Position numbers and translations under genes: made by a program
Notes under the pieces: model-generated
What the model was told of the DNA's origin: nothing
Seen by the model: the letters and a program-made list of their open reading frames with translations, nothing else
Database searches by the model: none
Shown here: positions 1 through 5,240 of the stretch, piece after piece
How positions within the stretch are numbered: position 1 is the first letter of the stretch
Layout of the letters: each line of letters starts with the position of its first letter
Assembly (NCBI GenBank): GCA_008974855.1
Contig: BFAR01000047.1
Span: 1-5,240, forward strand
DNA length: 5,240 nucleotides
Direction: 5' to 3'
DNA from: an archaeon MnTg01
Lineage (GTDB): Archaea > Thermoproteota > Nitrososphaeria > Nitrososphaerales > Nitrosopumilaceae

Positions 1-1425
1 AGCAATATCAATTCCAAATTTTATTGTAGATTTTGTTGATTGTAATCCACCTAGTGTTTGCAAAAAGAAATCTAAAATTTCATCTTTTTTAATTCCTGGG
101 CTAGTAACAATTAAACTTAGAACATGTATTCTAAGTGATTTGTCATCAGTAATCTTTGATTCAATTGGTTCTGGCTCTCCATTAACATAATAATCAATTA
201 ATTCTGAACCATTAGAATTTCCAACAATTATTGCTTCACCATAATCATCATATTGTGGCCTTCCTGCTCTTCCACAAAGTTGTTTATACTCCAAGACACT
301 AATGGGTCGATTAGCACCAACTCGAGAGTTGTATCTATTAATACTAGATATTACAACTCGTCTTGCTGGTAGATTAATACCAGCTGCTAACGTAGGAGTT
401 GCTGCTAAAAGTTTTATTTTACCACTTCTAAATTCAGTTTCTACGGTTTGTCTACAATTTGGATTGAGACCTGCATGGTGAAAGGCGACTCCTTTTTTTA
501 CCAAGGTTGCAAGTGTTTTTACTAATTCAGTATGTTCGTTACTTTGAAGAATTTTTTTTGAAATATTTTCAAGTTCTTCTATCTCTTTTTTCTTTAATGA
601 ATGTAAGATAGCATCTGCTGCTTTTGTAGCAAGTGATGATGAGCGATTTCTAGTTTCTGCAAATAGTAATGATTGTCCTCCATCCAGAACGGATTCTACT
701 CCCAAATCAACTGGTTTTCCCATAATGCTTGCCTCTACCTCAAACTCTCGTCCATCATTCATTATCACAGAACCTCCATCATAGACGCCCTCATAGAGTG
801 GAACAGGTCTCCATTCATTGTCTACAGTTTCACATTCTAGCCATTCAGCTAGATCATCTACATTAGTTATAGTTGCACTAAGAGCTAAAATCTGAGGTTT
901 ATTTTCTAATAGTTTTAATTTTGTTAAAACAACTTCTAAGGTTTGACCTCTGTCCTGATCACCAATGAGATGAATTTCATCAGCAATTACTAATCCAACG
1001 TCTTCAATCCATTCAGGACCATGACGAATGATTGAATCCATCTTTTCATTTGTTAGAATTAGAACATCACTTTTTTCTAATCCTTTATCCACTGATTCAT
1101 AATCGCCAGTAGAAATTTGCACCTTTATCTTTCGTCCAAAATCAATTGTTTCAAACTTTTTAAATTCAGAAAATTTTTCAGATGCTAAAGCTCGCAATGG
1201 ACAAAGGTAAACTATTTTTCCCTTGTTTTTTGAAAGATAATTTATCATTGCAAGAACTGCTATGAGTGTTTTACCACTAGCAGTGGGAGCTGAAACAATA
1301 ATATTTTTTCCATCAAGTAATCCTGCATCAATACTCTCTTGTTGTGGTGGATAAAGTTCAGAATAGCCTTCGTTTTTTAGAAATTCAATAGCTGGTTTTG
1401 AGAGTTTTAATTCAGATATCTTCAT
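1..1425 (-). CDS. hel308: Hel308-type superfamily 2 DNA helicase, 3' end cut by window edge
   Basis: Partial gene: 475 codons read open from the ATG at 1423-1425 to the left edge. Hel308 proteins are usually about 700 residues, so the end of the winged-helix region, the ratchet domain and the C-terminal helix-loop-helix are probably outside. Visible motifs in order: Q-motif-like YPPQQ (25-29), Walker A APTASGKT (46-53), motif Ib-like TNEKMD (125-130), DEIH box (149-152), SAT (183-185), motif IV LLFAETRNRS (about 254-263), FHHAGLN, motif V TPTLAAGINLP (343-353) and motif VI QLCGRAGRP (382-390). DEIH and the AAGINLPA and GRAGRP blocks fit archaeal Hel308/Hjm, a 3'-5' ATP-dependent helicase that unwinds lagging strands at stalled forks. 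The start is the A of the ATGA shared with the mcm stop. No clear Shine-Dalgarno precedes it, so translation probably depends on ribosomes arriving from mcm. No frameshift is seen. Another Ski2-like helicase is possible but less likely. Confidence 0.93.
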   Translation of the reverse strand, partial: MKISELKLSKPAIEFLKNEGYSELYPPQQESIDAGLLDGKNIIVSAPTASGKTLIAVLAMINYLSKNKGKIVYLCPLRALASEKFSEFKKFETIDFGRKIKVQISTGDYESVDKGLEKSDVLILTNEKMDSIIRHGPEWIEDVGLVIADEIHLIGDQDRGQTLEVVLTKLKLLENKPQILALSATITNVDDLAEWLECETVDNEWRPVPLYEGVYDGGSVIMNDGREFEVEASIMGKPVDLGVESVLDGGQSLLFAETRNRSSSLATKAADAILHSLKKKEIEELENISKKILQSNEHTELVKTLATLVKKGVAFHHAGLNPNCRQTVETEFRSGKIKLLAATPTLAAGINLPARRVVISSINRYNSRVGANRPISVLEYKQLCGRAGRPQYDDYGEAIIVGNSNGSELIDYYVNGEPEPIESKITDDKSLRIHVLSLIVTSPGIKKDEILDFFLQTLGGLQSTKSTIKFGIDIA

Positions 1426-3503
1426 ACTCGGTTATAGTGACCTGGTCTTGATTCATAAATAGATGCCTCACGTTGCATCCTTCTAAGGTACTTTCTTGCC
1501 TCGTCTTCAGTGAATTTGTCTGATTTTACAAGTTCGGTAATGAATAATTTTTCTTCTACTGGTATCTTGTTGTCGCCTTCGAGAGATTTTAGTACATCCA
1601 TGAAGAGCTGCATCTTTGAAACGTCACTGTGTGCCCTACCTTGAAGAACTCCAAGATCTACTTTTCCAGTATTTACATCAACGCCGACATCATTAAGCAT
1701 GCTTTCAATCAAAAAGATAGCACGATCAGCATCTTCTCCATCTACTTGGTCCTTCATTAATAGGCGTGCTCTTGCAGTTGCAAGTCTAATAAGGCCCTCT
1801 AATTGTCTAGGAGTTACAGTAATCATCTCTTCAGATTCTACATTTCGCATTTTCATGTAATATTCAAGAATCTTGTCTTCAGCTTCTTTAGTAAGAATTG
1901 GGTCAATCCTCTTTGCGTATGACAAGTATTTCGTTAAGGTATCTGAATCTATTAGAGAACGAGTGTCGTTTCCAGTTGGCGTATGCAAATTAATTATGTG
2001 CCTTGCAATTCTAGCGTCTTTTTCCTTTGATGGAATATCTCGTACTACAAAAATTAAATCAAATCTTGTTAATAGTGGAATTGGAAGATTTACATTTTCT
2101 GTAATATTTTTGAAAGGATCATACTTTCCATACATTGGGTTTGCTGCTGCAAGGATTGATGTTCTTGCATTAAGTGTTGCAACAATACCTCCTTTTGCAA
2201 TGCTTGCAGATTGTTGTTCCATTACCTCGTGTAATGCACTTCGATCTTCTGGTTTCATTTTGTCAAACTCATCAATACATACTAGACCTTGATCTCCAAG
2301 AACCACTGCACCAGCTTCTAACATCATGATTCCGGATTTATCCCGGATAACTGCGGCAGTTAAACCAGCTGCAGTTGAACCCCTACCAGATGTATAGAGA
2401 CCTCTTGGAGCTATTCTTGCACAAAACTTTAGCATTTCACTTTTTGCAGTACCCGGATCTCCTACCAAAAATATGTTAATATCTCCTCTAATCTTAGTTC
2501 CGTCTTGAAGTAATCTTTGAGTAGAACCAACAACTAACAACAAAATTGCTTCTTTGATCAAAGCATGTCCTTGAATATGTGGTGCAAATGAACCAATGAG
2601 ACGCTCGTAAATATCAGAAAGGTTTGCCAAAGATTTGATTGTTTTTTCGTCTTCAGGTGAGGTTTCTTCTCTTTGTGTTTTTCTTGAAATCTTTGAACCT
2701 CGTCCACCAATAAATTCTACGTTATTTGCATCAATTCTTAATCTATAAAGTCCGCTTGTAGTTCTGGCACCAATTAAGGATTCTTGCTCTATTCTTACAA
2801 TTCCTGTAAGGATTATTCTATCTCCAGGTCTTGCAGCATCTACTAGATCTTGCTTTATTGTGACATCAATATAATGAGGTAATTGTCCAGGTGGTAAATC
2901 TTCAGGTAATTCTTGCAGTCTTCCAATTTGAAAATCAATAAATCTACTTTTATCAGGTTGAATTGTAAATTCCTTACTTGTACATTTAGGATCACTTCCA
3001 CACCTGTAAAGTGGTGGAACTGTCATTCCTTTTTCTAAAGTAATACCAAATTCATGATTATTGCTACATTTGTAAGTAATTTCTTTAGCAAGTGGTTTTA
3101 TTTCTGATGATCTAACTAGCATTCCAGAAACACTAGTCATTTTGTTAATAATTTCTGCATTGATTTGTCGAAGACTTCTCTGAACTGGATAGTTAATTAT
3201 TCTAGCTCTAATTTCGTCTTTGATTTTTGCTGCATACTGTGGAAATCTTTCTTGAAGAATTTCTTTTATTGCTCTTGAGAAAGCAGTTAGAATTTCATCA
3301 GGGTTTTCATTAAATTTTGATTCTGTGTGAGGATATGACACTAGATCATTATAGTCTATAACAATAAATCGAGAGTTTTTGGGCATCATCTGGTCGATTT
3401 GCTCTACATACGTAAATGAGCCGTGTTTATCCTTGTACTGCTTTAGAAATTCTTTTACCTCATCTGATAATGCTGATTTTGTCTTAATTTCAAGTGCAGT
3501 CAT
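1422..3503 (-). CDS. mcm: Replicative DNA helicase MCM (minichromosome maintenance protein)
   Basis: A complete 693-residue MCM, normal length for archaea. MCM forms the hexameric 3'-5' motor that unwinds DNA at the fork, working with GINS and a Cdc45/RecJ homologue. N-terminal half: helical domain A (about 1-100), a zinc site with C146, H150, C168 and C174, and the OB-fold (about 105-265). AAA+ half: Walker A GDPGTAKS (348-355), the helix-2 insert (about 376-405), Walker B VCIDEFDKM (408-416), the presensor-1 hairpin with AKGG (436-439), sensor 1 at ANP (N455), the arginine finger in LTRFDLIF (R480) and sensor 2 in TPRQLEGL (R566). A winged helix occupies about 625-693. No intein interrupts the ATPase. 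The ATG is fixed by a strong AGGTGAT ribosome site 5 nt upstream, inside the end of the GINS gene, and by the 4-bp ATGA overlap with that gene. The zinc spacing (C-x3-H, C-x5-C) is not the plain C-x2-C form. Confidence 0.98.
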   Translation of the reverse strand: MTALEIKTKSALSDEVKEFLKQYKDKHGSFTYVEQIDQMMPKNSRFIVIDYNDLVSYPHTESKFNENPDEILTAFSRAIKEILQERFPQYAAKIKDEIRARIINYPVQRSLRQINAEIINKMTSVSGMLVRSSEIKPLAKEITYKCSNNHEFGITLEKGMTVPPLYRCGSDPKCTSKEFTIQPDKSRFIDFQIGRLQELPEDLPPGQLPHYIDVTIKQDLVDAARPGDRIILTGIVRIEQESLIGARTTSGLYRLRIDANNVEFIGGRGSKISRKTQREETSPEDEKTIKSLANLSDIYERLIGSFAPHIQGHALIKEAILLLVVGSTQRLLQDGTKIRGDINIFLVGDPGTAKSEMLKFCARIAPRGLYTSGRGSTAAGLTAAVIRDKSGIMMLEAGAVVLGDQGLVCIDEFDKMKPEDRSALHEVMEQQSASIAKGGIVATLNARTSILAAANPMYGKYDPFKNITENVNLPIPLLTRFDLIFVVRDIPSKEKDARIARHIINLHTPTGNDTRSLIDSDTLTKYLSYAKRIDPILTKEAEDKILEYYMKMRNVESEEMITVTPRQLEGLIRLATARARLLMKDQVDGEDADRAIFLIESMLNDVGVDVNTGKVDLGVLQGRAHSDVSKMQLFMDVLKSLEGDNKIPVEEKLFITELVKSDKFTEDEARKYLRRMQREASIYESRPGHYNRV

Positions 3504-4018
3504 TTCTTATCACCTAAGATTTGTTTTTTAAAGTCATTTGATGTGTTGTAAATTTTTTCATAGAAAGACCGTTCTTCTAAGGTCAACTTTTGACTCAGGG
3601 TTGTAGTTAATTGCGAAGAATCAGCCAAGTGAATAATTTTTCCTTGTCGTTTACGAACTAATGAGTTTAACATACTTTGGACTTTGTCAAAATCATCTTT
3701 TGGTAATCTTTTCATAAATGCAATTAATCTAACGTAAAAGTAAGGTTCAAGTGTTGCTAGCTCAAACTCACCTTGAACATTTTCCTTTACAGTAGCTTGC
3801 TTTAGCTCTACAACCATATCAGTATCTTCAATGGTGATATGTTTTTCAGATTCGAGAACATTAGCAACCCATCGTGGGATGTTTAGAATTTCTCCCTGTT
3901 TTCCTGTAATATCAACACCCGCTACGTTAATTTTGATATCGTGCAGAAAGGTTACCTTAACATCCTCTAAGTCAAAACCCGTATGATGGACCTTTGAGAG
4001 CTCACTACTGCTTAACAT
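3500..4018 (-). CDS. gins23: GINS complex subunit, Gins23 (Psf2/Psf3-like) type
   Basis: A 172-residue protein, the size expected of an archaeal GINS subunit. It should form a 2:2 tetramer with Gins51/Gins15 and join MCM and the Cdc45/RecJ homologue in the CMG replicative helicase. A beta-rich B domain comes first (about 18-75), with the family-like stretch VKVTFLHDI, a conserved-looking G and IPRWVANVL (47-55). A helical A domain follows (about 85-168), containing LEPYFYVRLIAF and the basic RKRQGKIIHLA block (122-132). B-before-A order marks the Psf2/Psf3 branch (Gins23); Psf1/Sld5-like subunits are A-before-B. From general knowledge, gins23 lies next to mcm in some Crenarchaeota such as Sulfolobus, and the same pairing here supports the call. 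Its TGA overlaps the mcm ATG by 4 bp. The ATG at 4016-4018 is the only good start before residue 68. Only a weak TGATC precedes it as a possible ribosome site, so short-leader or leaderless initiation is possible. The family call is firm; the subtype rests on domain order. Confidence 0.88.
   Translation of the reverse strand: MLSSSELSKVHHTGFDLEDVKVTFLHDIKINVAGVDITGKQGEILNIPRWVANVLESEKHITIEDTDMVVELKQATVKENVQGEFELATLEPYFYVRLIAFMKRLPKDDFDKVQSMLNSLVRKRQGKIIHLADSSQLTTTLSQKLTLEERSFYEKIYNTSNDFKKQILGDKK
3509..3515 (-). promoter_or_regulatory. Shine-Dalgarno sequence of mcm
   Basis: On the minus strand AGGTGAT lies 5 nt before the mcm ATG. It matches the complement of the archaeal 16S rRNA 3' end (ATCACCTCC). 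It lies within the last codons of the GINS gene and confirms the mcm start. It also suggests mcm can recruit ribosomes directly as well as through coupling with the GINS gene. Confidence 0.85.
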
Positions 4019-4060
4019 GTCAGATCAGTACACGCATTTTGGAACGTGATGAATCGGATC

Positions 4061-4098
4061 GATCAATTCTCTTCACAAAATGGTGAGATCAATTGATC
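4061..4098. repeat. Imperfect inverted repeat (dyad) in the divergent region
   Basis: GATCAATT (4061-4068) is the exact reverse complement of AATTGATC (4091-4098). Inside, TTCAC (4072-4076) pairs with GTGAG (4083-4087), with one T-G wobble, around a 6-nt centre (4077-4082). Three mismatched positions lie between the inner and outer arms. The right arm is also part of a perfect 12-bp palindrome, GATCAATTGATC (4087-4098), and the left arm overlaps the palindrome GATCGATC (4057-4064). It could be a dimeric regulator's operator or an RNA hairpin in a leader. Confidence 0.6.
4079..4090 (+). repeat. 12-bp direct repeat AATGGTGAGATC, copy 1
   Basis: AATGGTGAGATC occurs here and again, exactly, at 4133-4144, 54 bp downstream. 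This copy covers the centre and inner right half of the dyad. It precedes no long gene. Confidence 0.8.
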
Positions 4099-4132
4099 CT
4101 GTAAAAGTGAACCTATTTACTTGATATTGAGG

Positions 4133-4144
4133 AATGGTGAGATC
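4133..4144 (+). repeat. 12-bp direct repeat AATGGTGAGATC, copy 2, overlapping the rfcS ribosome site
   Basis: This is an exact second copy of the 4079-4090 sequence. It contains GGTGA (4136-4140), the probable Shine-Dalgarno of rfcS, so a protein bound here would mask translation or early transcription of rfcS. Confidence 0.8.
4136..4140 (+). promoter_or_regulatory. Shine-Dalgarno sequence of rfcS
   Basis: GGTGA lies 7 nt before the ATG at 4148, an ordinary archaeal spacing. It favours that ATG over the in-frame TTG codons at 4121 and 4127, which have no comparable site upstream. Confidence 0.75.
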
Positions 4145-4147
4145 GGA

Positions 4148-5104
4148 ATGTCTATTTCAGATATAATGTGGGTAGAAAAATATCGTCCTCATAAGATTGC
4201 CGATCTGGTAGATCAGAAAGAAATTGTAGGCAGTATTCAAGCACTTTTAAAGAACCAGTCTGAAATGCCTCATCTTTTATTTTCAGGTTCTCCAGGTGTA
4301 GGTAAAACAACTATGGCCTTGTGCTTGTCTCATGAGATTTTAGGAGAACATTGGAAGGATAGTACTCTAGAACTCAATGCGTCTGATGAGCGAGGAATTA
4401 ACATGGTAAGAAATAGAGTAAAGACGTTTTCCAGGTTTGCAGGGCTCGATACTGAAATTCCGTTTAAAATTATAATTTTAGATGAGGCAGATGAGATGAC
4501 TGCTGATGCTCAAACTGCTCTAAGAAGAATTATTGAAGACACTGCAAAATTTTGTAGATTTATTCTGATCGCAAATAACGTTTCAAAAATTATTGCTCCA
4601 ATTCAAAGCAGATGTGCAGTTTTCAAATTTTCAACAATTCCTGAAAAAGATTTAATTTCACACCTAAAAGAGATTGCCAAAAAAGAAAAGGCAAAAGCTG
4701 ATGAAAAAGGGTTAGCTGCCATTTATGAATATTCAGAAGGAGATTTAAGACATGCAATCAATTTACTACAAGCAACTGCAAGTTTAGGAGCAATTACCGA
4801 GGCAAACGTAAAAGCATCTGCAGGTCTTACAAAAATCAAAGATGTAGATGATGTTCTCAAGCTTGCACTTGGTGGAAAAATTTCTGATGCTCGAAATAAA
4901 ATGATTGAGCTCATCAAAGTTTATGGAATGTCTGAATCAGATTTTCTAAAATATATCAACTCTGCTGTGTATAAAACAAAGAACAAAAATTTGAGTGATA
5001 TTGTTCAAACAATTGCTAAATATGATTTTAGAATTCTCAGTGGTGCAAATCCAGAAATTCAATTATCTGCTCTTTTAGCAGAACTAGCAAAGTTTGGAAA
5101 ATAA
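4148..5104 (+). CDS. rfcS: Replication factor C small subunit (clamp loader ATPase)
   Basis: A 318-residue AAA+ protein, the usual length for archaeal RfcS. With the large subunit (not in this window) it forms the pentameric loader that opens PCNA and places it on primer-template DNA. Motifs: RFC box I WVEKYRP (8-14), Walker A GSPGVGKT (47-54), the conserved ELNASDERG (75-83), Walker B and DEAD box IIILDEADEM (108-117), sensor 1 at N143-N144, the SRC trans-acting arginine finger (154-156) and sensor 2 in GDLRHAINLLQ (R201). The helical collar follows, about 220-318. The frame is open back to TTG at 4121, but the ATG at 4148 is chosen because GGTGA precedes it and MSISDIMWVEKYRP matches the usual start just before RFC box I. 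There is no intein, though inteins occur in some archaeal RfcS genes. It is transcribed divergently from gins23 and ends 3 bp from the 3' end of a convergent tRNA gene. No key residue is missing. Confidence 0.97.
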   Translation: MSISDIMWVEKYRPHKIADLVDQKEIVGSIQALLKNQSEMPHLLFSGSPGVGKTTMALCLSHEILGEHWKDSTLELNASDERGINMVRNRVKTFSRFAGLDTEIPFKIIILDEADEMTADAQTALRRIIEDTAKFCRFILIANNVSKIIAPIQSRCAVFKFSTIPEKDLISHLKEIAKKEKAKADEKGLAAIYEYSEGDLRHAINLLQATASLGAITEANVKASAGLTKIKDVDDVLKLALGGKISDARNKMIELIKVYGMSESDFLKYINSAVYKTKNKNLSDIVQTIAKYDFRILSGANPEIQLSALLAELAKFGK

Positions 5105-5106
5105 AA
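5098..5106 (-). terminator. T-rich probable terminator of the tRNA-Ser gene
   Basis: On the minus strand TTTTATTTT begins 2 nt past the tRNA discriminator base. Archaeal transcription often ends at such T-runs. The same bases on the plus strand are the last lysine codon and the TAA stop of rfcS, so the tRNA's trailer signal lies inside the rfcS end. Confidence 0.5.
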
Positions 5107-5107
5107 G

Positions 5108-5191
5108 CGCAGAGAGAGGGATTTGAACCCCCGTATGGCGAACCACACAGGCTCTCAAGGCCCGCGCCCTACCGAGCTAGGCGACCTCTGC
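5108..5191 (-). tRNA. tRNA-Ser(UGA), intronless, no encoded CCA
   Basis: This 84-nt gene folds as a complete class II tRNA that reads UCA serine codons. On the minus strand the acceptor stem is GCAGAGG (5185-5191) with TCTCTGC (5109-5115), including one G-U pair. The D stem is GCC/GGC with a U-G extension and a loop containing GG. The anticodon stem is CGGGC/GCCTG with loop CTTGAGA, which puts the anticodon TGA at 5155-5157. The long variable arm is TGTGG/CCATA closed by a TTCG tetraloop, followed by C48. The T stem is GGGGG/CCCTC with loop TTCAAAT. G15 and C48 can form the Levitt pair. The discriminator is G (5108), as expected for serine. CCA is not encoded and must be added after transcription. 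The 7-nt anticodon loop rules out an intron at the usual 37/38 site. Confidence 0.96.
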
Positions 5192-5213
5192 GAGTTTCGT
5201 TGATATTCTCTGA

Positions 5214-5229
5214 CTAAAATTTGTTTTAG
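5214..5229. repeat. Small AT-only inverted repeat upstream of tRNA-Ser
   Basis: CTAAAA (5214-5219) and TTTTAG (5224-5229) are perfect 6-bp arms around a 4-nt loop. The repeat overlaps the candidate tRNA TATA box. It might also help stop rightward transcripts from rfcS, being the first hairpin-plus-T-run past the tRNA gene. With so few G-C pairs it may be chance. Confidence 0.35.
5215..5222 (-). promoter_or_regulatory. Candidate TATA box of tRNA-Ser
   Basis: On the minus strand AAATTTTA is centred about 27 bp before the mature tRNA 5' end, the usual distance of an archaeal TATA box from a start site near +1. It is not a close match to the TTTAWATA consensus, and the surroundings are AT-rich, so the call rests mostly on spacing. 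Confidence 0.4.
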
Positions 5230-5240
5230 AATTTGATTTA

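Larger units (their letters stand above)
4019..4147. promoter_or_regulatory. Divergent control region between the gins23-mcm-hel308 operon and rfcS
   Basis: These 129 bp separate two outward-facing transcription units, so promoters for both should lie here. No consensus TATA box stands out. Weak rightward candidates are TGTAAAAG (4100-4107), which would put a start near 4130 and keep the rfcS ribosome site in the leader, and CTATTTAC (4113-4120). Leftward, GTAAATAG on the minus strand at the same place would give a long leader. The region holds an imperfect dyad (4061-4098), a 12-bp direct repeat and six GATC tetramers at 4023, 4057, 4061, 4087, 4095 and 4141. About 0.4 would be expected in this length at 35% G+C. 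That the region is regulatory follows from its position; which protein binds is unknown. Confidence 0.6.

Noticed and set aside
1..1425. hel308 as a truncated or broken gene
   Set aside because: The frame stays open to the window edge and all helicase motifs are intact, so the missing C-terminus is explained by where the window ends.
1873..2292. A 139-codon open frame on the plus strand inside mcm
   Set aside because: It lies wholly antisense to the conserved AAA+ core of MCM, has no ribosome site or recognisable domain, and looks like a shadow of the mcm codons.
4121..4147. A nine-codon N-terminal extension of RfcS from the TTG at 4121
   Set aside because: TTG is a weak start with no ribosome site before it. 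The ATG at 4148 has GGTGA at 7 nt and starts just before RFC box I as in the family.
4019..4147. A replication origin at the divergent region
   Set aside because: Replication genes and a dyad invite the idea, but I see no ORB-like Orc1/Cdc6 motif, no G-rich mini-ORB, no long AT-rich unwinding tract and no adjacent orc1/cdc6 gene.
4723..4917. A 64-codon open frame on the minus strand inside rfcS
   Set aside because: It is antisense to the conserved sensor 2 and collar region of RfcS and has low-complexity serine-rich content typical of a shadow frame.
1422..5104. Inteins in mcm or rfcS, which occur in some archaeal versions of these genes
   Set aside because: Both proteins have normal family length, and the Walker A, Walker B and sensor motifs follow each other at normal spacing.
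1..5240. CRISPR array, insertion sequence, integrase attachment at the tRNA, or a defence system
   Set aside because: There are no regularly spaced repeats, transposase or integrase genes, and no direct repeat of the tRNA 3' end. All the protein-coding sequence belongs to housekeeping replication families.

Overview
This window is an AT-rich (roughly 35% G+C by eye) archaeal chromosomal segment that carries four DNA-replication and repair genes and one tRNA gene. The protein set (MCM, a GINS subunit with the B domain first, a clamp-loader small subunit, Hel308) is archaeal. Overlapping ATGA gene junctions, GGTGA-type Shine-Dalgarno sequences and a tRNA gene without encoded CCA fit this. Base composition and the look of the proteins suggest a mesophilic Thaumarchaeota/Nitrososphaeria member such as a Nitrosopumilus relative; that assignment is inference from general knowledge and was not tested by a search.

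Layout. Positions 4018 down to 1 hold a leftward operon: GINS subunit (Gins23 type), then the replicative helicase MCM, then a Hel308 superfamily-2 helicase that runs off the left edge with 475 codons visible. Both junctions are 4-bp ATGA overlaps, which suggests one transcript and coupled translation. Positions 4019-4147 are a divergent control region with an imperfect dyad, a 12-bp direct repeat and six GATC sites. Rightward from it runs the replication factor C small subunit (4148-5104). A leftward tRNA-Ser(UGA) gene (5108-5191) converges on the RFC gene with only 3 bp between them. The last 49 bp hold the tRNA's probable promoter and a small AT-only inverted repeat.

How the genes work together. 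MCM and GINS are two of the three parts of the archaeal CMG replicative helicase (the third, the Cdc45/RecJ-like GAN protein, is not here). RFC loads the PCNA sliding clamp for the polymerases. Hel308 is thought to remodel stalled forks. The window is therefore a compact replisome locus in which helicase and fork-remodelling genes are transcribed away from a clamp-loader gene through one shared control region. Every gene belongs to a known family. I see no mobile element, CRISPR array, defence system or undescribed multi-gene system. The least explained sequence is the structured divergent intergenic region.
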